Shown in pieces: positions 1-8,483 of a stretch of 64,000 bases of DNA. The notes below the pieces were generated by a model. That model ran no database searches, was not told the origin of the DNA, and worked only from the letters and a program-made list of their open reading frames with translations. Position numbers and translations under genes: made by a program. This DNA is from JAJYSO01 sp964495935 (GTDB lineage: Bacteria > Bacteroidota > Bacteroidia > Flavobacteriales > Flavobacteriaceae). Location: NCBI GenBank assembly GCA_964495935.1, contig CAZBXQ010000004.1:1-64000 (forward strand), in the 5' to 3' direction. The stretch's first letter is position 1, and each line of letters opens with the position of its first letter.

Positions 1-2141
1 GAATTAATGTTGATAAATTCTCGGTCTTTAATCCGTATCTTTTTTGCTTGCGTAAAGTTCTGCTCTATCATAGTATTTGTAGAGAAGAAGTCGTGATTTT
101 TACTGTAAAAAATAAAGGTATTGGCAAAAAATCGATCGCTCCAATTCCCTAATTGATAATTTAAGACCAAACTTGACGCATCTAATTGATTAAAATTTCC
201 CGTGCCTTTTGAAAATGAGCGAAATCCTGTTAAAACAAAATCGCTGTAAACATCTAATATCTTTGCATTTGTAGTATTATACGAGTAGGAAGAAATTATT
301 TTGTTTTTGTCGTTTATTTTCCAATCAAAACCAATACTTGGGTTGATAAAGAATGGATTTTGATTGGATGATATTTGATTGTTATCTAATTGGTTAAGCA
401 GTTGATGAAAATTTAATTTACCGGTAATACCAAAATTCTTAACTTCTAAACGGTATTTGCTTTTCAGATACAAATCGTTTACTTGATAGTTGGTTTGGTT
501 CTGATAACCGGTAGGTTGTTCCATCAGGGTTTCATCTTCCATTAAGGAAAAAGTGGTCAATAGTTTGTCCTTTCGATATTCGTTGCCTAACTGCAGCTCA
601 AACAAATGTCCGTTTTCCTTTCGGTCCAGTAAATGGGCATTGACCCCTGCAAATTGCATTTGATTTTTGTTCAATTGCTTAACGTTGTTTACTTCTGAAT
701 TTTCTGGAAACAAACCTTGATAAAAGAATTGATTTATATGATAGTTTTGCGGTGCTTTTTCATCAATGAAACGCCCGGTTAATAAAAATACCTTATTATC
801 CTTGAATTTATTGGTGTAACTTATTTTTTGGTCAAAAAGTGTGTTTTGATGTTTTAAATTTTCAATTGTAGAATTACCGTTAAATACTAAATTAGAATCA
901 TCATTAAAATCTCCGTTATTGTATTTAGTGCTGGCTTCAAGCATTGTGGTTTTCGAAATATTATAGGTGAAATCCAGCTTGCCAAAGGCAATTCGTTTCT
1001 TATTGTGCAGCTCATAATGCTCGCTGTTGGTAAAATTTGTACCCTTAACATCTACCACTTCAATGCTGTTTCTATAAAAGTTGATTTTATCCCAATTGAA
1101 AAACCCCAAGGTCTTAATTTTCAATTTTTCAGTTGGATTAAATATAGCATTTAGCGAAACCAGTTTTGCATTATTAAAATTGGTTCTGCTTTTTTTTAAA
1201 TCGAGTGGGTTGGGGGTTAGGTTTAAAATGGAGTTAACATGTTGATCGTCGCCAATGCTTGCCGGCTCATTAATTCTGAAAGGTCTTATTAGGTTTTCTA
1301 TATCACCGGTGGCATCATAGCTAATGTTATTGAAGTTAGTCAAAAAATAATATTTGTTCTTTTTACCAAAATTCATCAGGTTACCCTTTATGTGATAAAA
1401 ATTACCGTTGCCTATACCCGTTTCAATATTTCCAAACCAAATGCGCTTAGACTTTTCGTCTAATTTTAGGTTTAATGCTACCTTGTTACTTTCTTCAATG
1501 TCTTTTAACAATCGGTTGTTTGAATAGTTTTTTAAAATTTCAACTTCCTCTATTGGATAAGCCGGCATATTTTTAGATAGGATTTTGTACCCTTTCTCAA
1601 AAAAGTCATCCCCATCCACCATCAGCTTCTCGATTTCTTGATTGCCAACTTTTATTGTTCCTTTGGTATCAATTTGTAGCCCCGGAATTCTTTGGAGTAA
1701 ATCTTCAACGGTCTGTTCGGTGCCGTTTACAAAGTACTTGGTTTTAATACTGATGGTGTCTTTTCTTATGGAAATCGGCCTTTCAGTTTGAATAATTACT
1801 TCATCAATATCCATTGCCTTTTCTTCAAGTACAATCTGTATTTTTAGCTCTTTTTGCCCTTTTTGGATTTTTAGTGGTAAAGACTTCGGTTTAAATCCCA
1901 ATAGTAAAAAAGTGATATATAAACTATCGGACTTTTCGGTACGTATTTGGAACAATCCATCTTTGTCGGTAAATGAATATGCTATAATTGAGTTTTTAGT
2001 GTGATTACGGATGATTACATTTACGGATTCTAAAGGTTTTTTTTCTAAACTATTTAATACTCTTCCAGTAATTTCAATAGGTTGAGCACCAGAATATGTT
2101 GCCATCAAAATAAAAATTAGTTGACCTATTCTAATTTTCAT
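1..2141 (-). CDS. TonB-dependent outer-membrane beta-barrel protein, 3' end cut by window
   Basis: The minus-strand frame opens at the ATG at 2141 and is still open at base 1, so about 713 residues are visible and the C-terminus is missing. The N-terminus (MKIRIGQLIFILMATYSGAQ) is a signal peptide. It is followed by a carboxypeptidase-regulatory-like (CnaB-fold) domain, with SVNVIIR and TDKDG at about residues 40-65, then a plug-like domain with VEDLLQRIPG and MVDGDDFFEKGYKIL, then many alternating strands typical of a barrel. This fits the outer_membrane_beta-barrel family that Bacteroidota use for uptake or export. Its start overlaps the end of the upstream GLPGLI gene by 11 bases, so the two are translationally coupled. 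The ligand is unknown. The region is visibly AT-rich compared with the ribosomal cluster. Confidence 0.85.
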   Translation of the reverse strand, partial: MKIRIGQLIFILMATYSGAQPIEITGRVLNSLEKKPLESVNVIIRNHTKNSIIAYSFTDKDGLFQIRTEKSDSLYITFLLLGFKPKSLPLKIQKGQKELKIQIVLEEKAMDIDEVIIQTERPISIRKDTISIKTKYFVNGTEQTVEDLLQRIPGLQIDTKGTIKVGNQEIEKLMVDGDDFFEKGYKILSKNMPAYPIEEVEILKNYSNNRLLKDIEESNKVALNLKLDEKSKRIWFGNIETGIGNGNFYHIKGNLMNFGKKNKYYFLTNFNNISYDATGDIENLIRPFRINEPASIGDDQHVNSILNLTPNPLDLKKSRTNFNNAKLVSLNAIFNPTEKLKIKTLGFFNWDKINFYRNSIEVVDVKGTNFTNSEHYELHNKKRIAFGKLDFTYNISKTTMLEASTKYNNGDFNDDSNLVFNGNSTIENLKHQNTLFDQKISYTNKFKDNKVFLLTGRFIDEKAPQNYHINQFFYQGLFPENSEVNNVKQLNKNQMQFAGVNAHLLDRKENGHLFELQLGNEYRKDKLLTTFSLMEDETLMEQPTGYQNQTNYQVNDLYLKSKYRLEVKNFGITGKLNFHQLLNQLDNNQISSNQNPFFINPSIGFDWKINDKNKIISSYSYNTTNAKILDVYSDFVLTGFRSFSKGTGNFNQLDASSLVLNYQLGNWSDRFFANTFIFYSKNHDFFSTNTMIEQNFTQAKKIRIKDREFININ

Positions 2142-2895
2142 ATATTTCAATGGTATTGTACTTAGGTGCTTTTATTTTCACTCTGAATCCACGTTCAGCT
2201 TTTGTGTTTATTTTACTTTCTAAGTTTTCTACAAATTCATTTAAAGATTTAATATAGTCTTTTCTGCTTATTACTTTCCGGTGTCTAATATCATGGTTAT
2301 GAATGATAGGTTGATTAACATGTTTGATTTTTGTGGAGATAAATCTTATTTCTTTTAATTCATCATTGACTTCTAAAACGGCACCTGGTAAGCCATGGAA
2401 TTTCCAAGGGCCAAAGAAAGCCGGGAGTTCAGGTGCAAACCAAACGCTATAATTTCTGCCAGCAAAAGAACCTTCAGCTTTGAAGCATTCATAATTATTT
2501 ATCACTTTGGTTGAATCTGTTATTTTCCATTTAATTTGAGGTATTTTTTCTTTTACCAAAAGATATTTTTCATCTTTAAACCCCCTTTCTAATTGTATAA
2601 CAGTATTTTCTGATTTATTGGATTTTATATAAAATGCTGAAGTATCTGTTACATGAAAGGTGAATTTTTGGTCATTGTCTTGATCTTGTTTTAAACTTTC
2701 ATCTAATTTTTTTTGGTCAGTTTTATATTCAAAGTAGGATTGATTCTTATTAAAGAATAATACAGCAGAATATTCCTTATAATTGTCAAAATTAAGATAC
2801 ATTTTATACTCCATCTTGTAGTTATAAAATTTATTATTTTGACCATAAACACTATTATGGATTACTAATATAATACAATAATATATGTATTTCAT
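2131..2895 (-). CDS. GLPGLI family secreted protein
   Basis: 254 residues from the ATG at 2895. I chose this start because MKYIYYCIILVIHNSVYGQ then forms a clean signal peptide; an upstream in-frame codon at 2937 would put 14 charged or hydrophobic residues in front of it. The naming motif of the family (TIGR01200) is present as FHGLPGAVLEV at about residues 170-180, after the typical APELPAFFGPWKF stretch. The family is secreted, restricted to Bacteroidota and of unknown function, and commonly sits next to an outer-membrane beta-barrel protein, as here. The last 11 bases overlap the start of that barrel gene. Confidence 0.85.
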   Translation of the reverse strand: MKYIYYCIILVIHNSVYGQNNKFYNYKMEYKMYLNFDNYKEYSAVLFFNKNQSYFEYKTDQKKLDESLKQDQDNDQKFTFHVTDTSAFYIKSNKSENTVIQLERGFKDEKYLLVKEKIPQIKWKITDSTKVINNYECFKAEGSFAGRNYSVWFAPELPAFFGPWKFHGLPGAVLEVNDELKEIRFISTKIKHVNQPIIHNHDIRHRKVISRKDYIKSLNEFVENLESKINTKAERGFRVKIKAPKYNTIEIYEN

Positions 2896-2953
2896 TTTGA
2901 GGTTTAAAAAAACAGTGCGAATGATTGGCATTCGCACTATGGCTGTTTAATAA

Positions 2954-3340
2954 CTATTCAATGGCTTTCTTGACTTCATCTAAAATCATATTAGCAATTT
3001 CAGTACCCTTTTCTTTTATTTCAGAACATGGCCCGCTAACTTCAACACTGATTTTAACAGGATCGACCTCGACGTTAATACTTCCTTTTACGGTAACTGT
3101 ACATTGAAGTTCTGCATCAACAGATTTTAAGTTTTTACTGATGAGATTTGAAATCGATTGATTGATTTCTTCTTGGGATTTATTTGTCAAATCTCCTAAA
3201 TCAAGAGTCAATTCAATCTCATCAGAGTGGATGGAAGTATATGCCTCCTTGTTTTCTGCTTTATTGGCCATTTGATTACTGGAATATCCTTGAAATGAAA
3301 ACGTAAAAAACAGGAATAGTGAAAATACAAAAACTTTCAT
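2954..3340 (-). CDS. small secreted protein, unknown function
   Basis: 128 residues. It starts with a signal peptide (MKVFVFSLFLFFTFSFQGYSS) followed by a mature part of roughly 105 residues. The mature part has a long polar helix-like stretch (KSQEEINQSISNLISKNL), a central segment of alternating hydrophobic residues (VTVKGSINVEVDPVKISVEVS) suggesting beta strands, and exactly two cysteines about 28 residues apart that could form a disulphide. I do not recognise the family. It ends 58 bases before the GLPGLI start on the same strand, so the three minus-strand genes probably form one transcription unit; it could be a periplasmic partner of the barrel. Confidence 0.7.
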   Translation of the reverse strand: MKVFVFSLFLFFTFSFQGYSSNQMANKAENKEAYTSIHSDEIELTLDLGDLTNKSQEEINQSISNLISKNLKSVDAELQCTVTVKGSINVEVDPVKISVEVSGPCSEIKEKGTEIANMILDEVKKAIE

Positions 3341-3525
3341 GATAAAAAGGTTTTAAACATGGTCGAAAATACACACGTACACAGGCCTTTTGCAAATTAT
3401 TTATCTTAAAATTGAAGATGGAGGTGGGTTTGTATGCAGGCTGTAAATCTGTTTTTAAGTTGTAGGATCAAATTTGCTTACCATAGCTCCTCTTTAAGAA
3501 ACAAGCTAACTTGATTTTTCAAAAA

Positions 3526-3567
3526 GCGACACAAATTAAATCGTAAAAAATGACACAGTTTGAACCG
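3526..3567 (+). repeat. tandem 18-bp repeat resembling an IS21-type transposon end
   Basis: Two related 18-base units, GCGACACAAATTAAATCG (3526-3543) and ATGACACAGTTTGAACCG (3550-3567), lie 24 bases apart. Repeated GACACA...AACCG units of this kind are what I associate with the multi-site terminal ends of IS21-family elements. No istA/istB genes are visible beside it, so at most this is a solo or decayed end. The integrase fragment begins immediately to its right. Confidence 0.35.
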
Positions 3568-3802
3568 TTTTGTCTGGCATAGCCCCACCGAAATCCACGG
3601 ATACAAGCTAAGTCAGAGTATCTGCGATAAAGAACAGCTGGTTAAAGATATGTTCCTGTTTAGTTATTATGCCTGCAGTATTAATTTTGTAGATCTTATC
3701 CTTTTATCCAAGGCATCATTTTCCGGAGATCATGTGAGTTATCTCAGGAGGAAAACGGGGGTACATGTGATAAGAGATAGCCCTAACTCTATACTTTGTT
3801 AA
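3560..3802 (+). pseudogene. tyrosine-recombinase (phage integrase) fragment
   Basis: An open frame of 80 codons without a credible start; its first codon is TTG inside the preceding repeat. The stretch KDMFLFSYYACSINFVDLILLSK followed by YLRRKTG matches the start of the catalytic domain of Bacteroidota tyrosine recombinases, where FLFSFY-(C/A)RG(I/M)(N/S)FVDMAYLK and RRKTG surround the first catalytic arginine region. Here the arginine position is replaced (ACSIN rather than CRGIN), and the frame diverges right after KTG. The SAM-like domain and the HxxR...Y catalytic part are missing. It is therefore a broken remnant. It lies 65 bases from tRNA-Lys, the usual target of such integrases. Confidence 0.6.
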
Positions 3803-3824
3803 ACAAAACCTCAACAACAAGAAT

Positions 3825-3858
3825 AAAGCCCCTACATAATTATTACGTAAAGGCTTGA
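3825..3858 (-). terminator. hairpin downstream of tRNA-Lys
   Basis: AAGCC at 3826-3830 pairs with GGCTT at 3852-3856, with a further partly paired interior (CTACATAAT / ATTACGTA). It lies just 3' of the tRNA on the minus strand and is followed there by a T-rich run, so it could end tRNA transcription. The U-run is weak. Confidence 0.4.
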
Positions 3859-3867
3859 TTATGAGTG

Positions 3868-3940
<73 letters not shown>

Positions 3941-3963
3941 AAAATCTGCTTTTTAAAGCGGTG

Positions 3964-3971
3964 CAAATTTA
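3964..3971 (-). promoter_or_regulatory. promoter -7 element for tRNA-Lys
   Basis: TAAATTTG on the minus strand fits the Bacteroidota -7 box TAnnTTTG and ends 23 bases before the tRNA 5' end. A TTTG at the expected -33 distance is not seen. Confidence 0.5.
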
Positions 3972-4039
3972 CGGCAAAACAAACTTTTTGCGATAGCTTT
4001 TTTGCCCGTTTTTAAAGTTTTATGATCGTTATAAGAGTG

Positions 4040-5311
4040 TTAACTTATTGTATCAAATCCGGTATAAGGTTGAAGTACCTTGGGAATCTCAATTCCATCG
4101 AGGGTTTGATAATTTTCGAGGATTCCGGCCAATACACGAGGGAGGGCAAGGCTACTGCCATTCAGCGTATGAACCAGGTGTTTTTTGTTGTCTTTGTCGC
4201 GGTATCGTAATTTTAATCGGTTGCTCTGGAAGGTCTCAAAATTGGAAACGGAAGAAATTTCTAACCAGCGTTCCTGAGAGGGGGAATAGACTTCAAAATC
4301 ATAGGTGAGTGCAGCGGTAAAACCCAAATCTCCGCCACAGAGCCGTAAAATTCGAAAAGGCAATTCCAGTTCGCGTAAGATGACTTTGATATGCTCCACC
4401 ATTTCGGTGAGTTTGGCATAGGAATTCTCGGGTTTTACAATGTTTACAATTTCCACTTTGTCAAATTGGTGCAATCGGTTCAACCCTCTTACATGAGCAC
4501 CATATGAACCTGCTTCTCGGCGGAAACAAGGGGTATAGGCCGTTAATGAAAGGGGGAAATCGGATTCTTCCAGTAGTCGATCTCGAAATAAATTAGTCAA
4601 TGGGACCTCGGCTGTGGGAATCAGGAACAGGTTATCCTTGGGCACTTCATACATTTGGCCCTCTTTATCGGGGAGTTGTCCGGTTCCGAGTCCAGATGCT
4701 TCATTGACCAATAGGGGTAATTCATATTCCGTATAACCCGCTTGTGTGTTTTTGTCTAAGAAATAGGTAATTAAAGCACGTTGAAGACGCGCTCCTTTTC
4801 CTTTGTACACCGGAAATCCTGCTCCGGTTACTTTATTTCCTAATTCAAAGTCGATCAGGTCATATTTTTTGGCCAATTCCCAATGTGGAAGATTACTGGT
4901 AGATAGATCTGGAACAGTCCCTTCTCTGAATATTTCCTCATTGTCCTCATCCGATTTTCCGGCCGGAACAGATTCATGAGGAATGTTGGGAAGAGTATAA
5001 AGAAGCTCCTGCAAATCTTCAACAGCCTGATTCAGATGATTCGTTAAAGTTTTAGATTTCTCCTTTAATTCTGTCGATTGATCTTTGAGTTCATCGGCCT
5101 TTTTACCTTCTCCTTTCTTATAAAGAATACCGATCTCTTTCGACAACCGATTGGATTCTGCCAGGGTTTCATCGAGCTCGGTTTGGGTAGCCCGCCGGTC
5201 TTCATCTAAGGACAATATTTGGTCAAATGCCGGGCCAACATCAATATTTCTTTTCTTTAAGGCATGGATGTATTCTTCCTTGTGTATTTTTATAAGATGA
5301 GGTTGTAACAT
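4040..5311 (-). CDS. serS: seryl-tRNA synthetase
   Basis: 423 residues, the usual length for bacterial SerRS. It charges tRNA-Ser with serine and can also serylate tRNA-Sec. The first ~110 residues form the long antiparallel coiled-coil arm (LDEDRRATQTELDETLAESNRLSKEI onward). The class II core follows, with TAEVPLTNLFRD, motif 2 FRREAGSYGAHVRGLNRLHQF and motif 3 NGSSLALPRVLAGILENYQ near the C-terminus. The start MLQPHLIKIHKEEYIHALKKRN matches the conserved SerRS N-terminus. It is transcribed divergently from the rhomboid gene. Confidence 0.97.
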   Translation of the reverse strand: MLQPHLIKIHKEEYIHALKKRNIDVGPAFDQILSLDEDRRATQTELDETLAESNRLSKEIGILYKKGEGKKADELKDQSTELKEKSKTLTNHLNQAVEDLQELLYTLPNIPHESVPAGKSDEDNEEIFREGTVPDLSTSNLPHWELAKKYDLIDFELGNKVTGAGFPVYKGKGARLQRALITYFLDKNTQAGYTEYELPLLVNEASGLGTGQLPDKEGQMYEVPKDNLFLIPTAEVPLTNLFRDRLLEESDFPLSLTAYTPCFRREAGSYGAHVRGLNRLHQFDKVEIVNIVKPENSYAKLTEMVEHIKVILRELELPFRILRLCGGDLGFTAALTYDFEVYSPSQERWLEISSVSNFETFQSNRLKLRYRDKDNKKHLVHTLNGSSLALPRVLAGILENYQTLDGIEIPKVLQPYTGFDTIS

Positions 5312-5333
5312 GGTCGTTGCTTTAATTAAAGGA

Positions 5334-5403
5334 CAAATTTACAGAAATCGTACTATATTAACGAAATAAAAATGAAGCACTGCGGAAAAAGATAGTAAAT
5401 TTG
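5334..5403. promoter_or_regulatory. divergent serS / rhomboid promoter region
   Basis: Two copies of the -7 box TAAATTTG face away from each other: one on the minus strand at 5334-5341, 22 bases before serS, and one on the plus strand at 5396-5403, ahead of the rhomboid gene. Upstream boxes are degenerate (TTTCG for serS). Confidence is limited because the two boxes alone are short. Confidence 0.4.
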
Positions 5404-5501
5404 ATAAAAATGTAAACGCATAACGCAGAAATTGTAGTAGAACGCCGATAATCAATCGTTTAAAAGGATATTGTTAAAATATCATAGATCCCCGGAATAG
5501 A

Positions 5502-6260
5502 ATGCCTACCCTAAGAAAGCTGAATTTTACCCCTTCTACCTTTTTGTATCCGTTGCTGTTGGTGTTTATCATTTGGTTGTTTTATTGGTTCGAATTGCGT
5601 TTTCATATTAATTTTAAGCCTTATGGGATTCAGCCGCATACCCTAACGGGATTGCGAGGGATTCTTTTTTCACCTTTGATTCACGGGAGCTTGTCGCATC
5701 TCTTGAGCAATACGATACCTCTGTTTGTATTAAGTATGGCTTTATTTTATTTTTATAAGGATATTTCCTGGCAGATATTAATCATTGGAGGATTTCTGAC
5801 GGGAATTTTAACATGGCTGTTGGGAAGACCGGGGACAACCCATATTGGAGCGAGCGGAATTATCTATTTAATGACCAGCTTTTTAATTTTTAAAGGAATC
5901 TGGTCCAAAAATTATCGGCTCATTGCCTTGGCATTGATTGTAATCTTTTTGTATGGTAGTTTGGTATGGGGTATGTTTCCGCAGAAAAAGAATATTTCTT
6001 GGGAGGGGCATCTTTCGGGTTTTTTGAGCGGATTTATTTTGGCTCTGGTTTATCGGGGATACCAAATTGAATATCATGAAAATCAGGTTATCGACCAACG
6101 TCCTCCCACACCCCGCGAAATAGAATTTCTACGCCATTTTGATGAAGATGGAAATTTTGTACCGGCTTCAGAATGGCGTCGCCGAGCCCGAGAAAAGGAG
6201 AATTATGATAGTACGCTGCCGGCTTCGATTTCTTATATATATAAGGAGGAGGAAGAGTAA
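5502..6260 (+). CDS. rhomboid family intramembrane serine protease
   Basis: 252 residues with six predicted membrane segments between about residues 15 and 195. The rhomboid signature is complete: H61, H66 and N70 (HGSLSHLLSN), which in GlpG shape the oxyanion site; the catalytic serine S118 in GASG; and the catalytic histidine H170 in WEGHLSGFLSG. It is expected to cleave transmembrane helices of membrane proteins within the inner membrane; the substrate is unknown. The C-terminal ~60 residues form a charged cytoplasmic tail (RPPTPREIEFLRHFDEDGNF). The gene stands alone between divergent serS and a convergent repeat region. Confidence 0.93.
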   Translation: MPTLRKLNFTPSTFLYPLLLVFIIWLFYWFELRFHINFKPYGIQPHTLTGLRGILFSPLIHGSLSHLLSNTIPLFVLSMALFYFYKDISWQILIIGGFLTGILTWLLGRPGTTHIGASGIIYLMTSFLIFKGIWSKNYRLIALALIVIFLYGSLVWGMFPQKKNISWEGHLSGFLSGFILALVYRGYQIEYHENQVIDQRPPTPREIEFLRHFDEDGNFVPASEWRRRAREKENYDSTLPASISYIYKEEEE

Positions 6261-6261
6261 T

Positions 6262-6570
6262 GAAAATTTTAAATTTCAAAAGACAATTTTTAAATTTTTT
6301 CTTTAGGTCAAAGAATTAGCAATATACAACCCGCTTAATTTGCGAAGTGTTTAACCGNNNNNNNNNNNNNNNNNNNNNNNNNNNNNNNNNNNNNNNNNNN
6401 NNNNNNNNNNNNNNNNNNNNNNNNNNNNNNNNNNNNNNNNNNNNNNNNNNNNNNNNNGATTTTTTCTTTAGGTCAAAGAATTAGCCGCATACAACTGCTT
6501 AATTCGCGAAGTGTTTATCGTTTAACCAATTCCACGATTAACCCAAAACGGTCAACTCTATTTAAGGAAG
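6262..6570. repeat. intergenic repeat, two copies flanking the assembly gap
   Basis: The block ATTTTTTCTTTAGGTCAAAG followed by AATTAGC...CATACAAC..GCTTAATT.GCGAAGTGTTTA occurs just left of the Ns (about 6290-6357) and again just right of them (6459-6522). The same family recurs at 36.87-37.43 kb (AAAGAATGAGCCGCATACA...). It has no coding capacity. The copies probably broke the assembly. Confidence 0.75.
6358..6457. other. assembly gap of 100 Ns
   Basis: Exactly 100 N characters, the customary placeholder for a scaffold gap of unknown size. Both sides carry the same repeat, so further repeat units may be missing here. No coding frame enters the gap. Confidence 0.95.
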
Positions 6571-6579
6571 CTCAACCAC

Positions 6580-7314
6580 CTAACGATCCATCTTCTGTCG
6601 TACCGCTTCATATAAAAACAAGGCACAGGCTACCGATACATTCAACGATTCTGTTTTTCCCAACATGGGTAAGTGCGCTTGTACATCACACATTTTTAGT
6701 AGTGACTTATTCACTCCTTTCCCTTCTGATCCCATGATAATCGCCGTGGGTTTTTTAAAGTTACAGGAATAGAGGGATTTGTTTCCTTTTTCGGTGGCGG
6801 CCACAAACTGGATCCCGTATGATTTGAGAAAATAGAGGGCATCCTTTAAATGAGCTACCCGACAAATCGGAATATGAAAAATCGCTCCTGCAGAAGTCTT
6901 TACCGCTTGCTCATTAATAGCCGCGCTTCCTTGTTTGGGGATAATAATAGCACTCGCGTCCGAAGATTCAGCGGTACGAATGATGGCCCCAAAATTGCGT
7001 ACATCGGTTACTTCATCTAATAAAAGAAAGAGGGGAGAGGAGGATTTGGAGAAGGCTTTCTCTACCGTTTCTTCAAGCGAACTTATTGAAATGGGAGAGA
7101 TTTTAGCCAGCACTCCCTGATGATTGCCTTGCGCCATCTTATCGATTTTTTGAACCGGAACAAAAGAAAGTGAAATTTGCTCCTTCCGTGCCCGGTTGAT
7201 AAGCTGAGCGATCGCCGGATTGTCGATTCCTTTTTGAATAAATAGTTTGTCGATGTCTTGCCCGCTCTTAATGGCTTCTTCAATACTGTGGATACCAAAT
7301 ACGATGTTTTTCAT
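6580..7314 (-). CDS. rlmB: 23S rRNA (guanosine-2'-O-)-methyltransferase, RlmB/TrmH family
   Basis: 244 residues. SPOUT-class methyltransferase expected to methylate the 2'-O of G2251 in the 23S rRNA P loop using S-adenosylmethionine. An N-terminal substrate-binding domain (MKNIVFGIHSIEEAIKSG to about residue 75) precedes the SpoU domain. Its three motifs are visible: DEVTDVRNFGAIIRTAE (motif 1, with N and R), AIIMGSEGKGV (motif 2) and LPMLGKTESLNVSVACALFLYE (motif 3 of the trefoil knot). The start MKNIVFG(I/R) is typical of RlmB. TrmH-type tRNA methyltransferases share the fold, so the substrate is inferred from overall layout. Confidence 0.93.
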   Translation of the reverse strand: MKNIVFGIHSIEEAIKSGQDIDKLFIQKGIDNPAIAQLINRARKEQISLSFVPVQKIDKMAQGNHQGVLAKISPISISSLEETVEKAFSKSSSPLFLLLDEVTDVRNFGAIIRTAESSDASAIIIPKQGSAAINEQAVKTSAGAIFHIPICRVAHLKDALYFLKSYGIQFVAATEKGNKSLYSCNFKKPTAIIMGSEGKGVNKSLLKMCDVQAHLPMLGKTESLNVSVACALFLYEAVRQKMDR

Positions 7315-7496
7315 TTTTTATGGAATATCTACCCCTAAAGTCATAAGGATTCGGTTAATATTGCAAAATCTCTCGTCAGATCTGAAATTTTAGTGGTTTC
7401 AAAACTAAGGTAAAAGTGGGAATTCGCAGGAAAGCGAATGGAAATGTTTTTTTATGGATAATAAAATGAATATTAGGTAAAAAAAAATTACGAATG

Positions 7497-7527
7497 TTTG
7501 CGAACTCAAAATATATTTCTACATTTG
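7497..7527 (+). promoter_or_regulatory. promoter of the ribosomal protein cluster
   Basis: TTTG at 7497-7500, then exactly 19 bases, then TACATTTG at 7520-7527. This matches the Bacteroidota sigma-ABfr consensus TTTG-N19-TAnnTTTG. Transcription would begin near 7534, about 40 bases ahead of rpsL. Confidence 0.85.
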
Positions 7528-7573
7528 CAAACCCTAAAAATAGGGAATGTTTACTTAATGATATTAGTGTAAT

Positions 7574-7948
7574 ATGCCAACAATTTCACAATTAGTACGA
7601 AAAGGAAGAACGAGGACGGTTAGAAAGAGTAAGTCCATTGCATTAGATTCATGCCCTCAAAAACGAGGCGTATGTACGCGTGTTTATACCACAACACCAA
7701 AGAAACCGAACTCTGCGATGCGGAAGGTTGCACGGGTTCGATTGACCAACGGGAAAGAAGTGAACGCTTACATTCCGGGAGAAGGTCATAACCTTCAGGA
7801 ACACTCTATCGTTTTGGTGCGAGGAGGACGAGTGAAGGACCTTCCGGGCGTGCGTTATCACATTGTGCGAGGAGCTTTGGATACGGCCGGAGTTGCCGAT
7901 CGCGGCCAGCGACGATCCAAATATGGAGCTAAGAAACCAAAAAAATAA
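7574..7948 (+). CDS. rpsL: 30S ribosomal protein S12 (uS12)
   Basis: 124 residues, standard length. S12 sits at the decoding centre and controls accuracy. The conserved PKKPNSA loop carries K43 and the GRVKDLPGVRYH loop carries K88. Both are the streptomycin-sensitive wild-type residues, with D89 the usual methylthiolation site. It is the first gene of the cluster, about 40 bases downstream of the start site predicted from the strong promoter. The basic tail RRSKYGAKKPKK is typical. Confidence 0.98.
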   Translation: MPTISQLVRKGRTRTVRKSKSIALDSCPQKRGVCTRVYTTTPKKPNSAMRKVARVRLTNGKEVNAYIPGEGHNLQEHSIVLVRGGRVKDLPGVRYHIVRGALDTAGVADRGQRRSKYGAKKPKK

Positions 7949-7998
7949 ATGAAAAGAGAGCCTTTTAGTTGACGGGGCTCGAATTAATAGTTGTAGTA

Positions 7999-8475
7999 AT
8001 GAGAAAAACACATAACAAAAGACGAGCGCTGTTACCGGATCCAAAGTTTAATGATCAGCTGGTCACGAGATTTGTTAATATGATGATGCTCGATGGCAAA
8101 AAATCACTTTCCTTTCGTATTTTTTACGATATGATTGATCTTGTGGAGGAGAAAAAGGAAGATGACGAGAAAACCGCTTTGGAAATCTGGAAAGAGGCCC
8201 TTTCTAATGTCATGCCGCATGTAGAGGTAAGAAGTCGCCGGGTAGGTGGAGCTACTTTCCAAATCCCTACGCAAATCCGACCGGATCGTAAGGTCTCTAC
8301 AGCGATGAAGTGGTTGATTACCTATGCACGAAAGAGAAATGAAAAATCCATGGCTGCAAAATTGGCTGCAGAAGTGTTGGCAGCAGCTAAAGAAGAAGGA
8401 GCAGCAGTGAAAAAACGCGTGGATACCCACCGTATGGCAGAAGCAAACAAAGCATTCTCACACTTTAGATTCTAA
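7999..8475 (+). CDS. rpsG: 30S ribosomal protein S7 (uS7)
   Basis: 158 residues from the ATG at 7999. This start gives the family N-terminus MRKTHNKRRALLPDPKFND; an in-frame TTG at 7969 would add ten unrelated residues. S7 is a primary assembly protein of the 30S head and touches the E site. PTQIRPDRKVSTAMKWLITYARKRNEKSMA and the C-terminal VKKRVDTHRMAEANKAFSHFRF are conserved. It lies 50 bases after rpsL and 8 bases before fusA. Confidence 0.98.
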   Translation: MRKTHNKRRALLPDPKFNDQLVTRFVNMMMLDGKKSLSFRIFYDMIDLVEEKKEDDEKTALEIWKEALSNVMPHVEVRSRRVGGATFQIPTQIRPDRKVSTAMKWLITYARKRNEKSMAAKLAAEVLAAAKEEGAAVKKRVDTHRMAEANKAFSHFRF

Positions 8476-8483
8476 AATATATT

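Noticed and set aside
3560..3802. Integrase-like frame as an intact small gene
   Set aside because: Only a TTG at the IS-like repeat could start it, and it lacks the core-binding domain and most catalytic residues; called a pseudogene instead.
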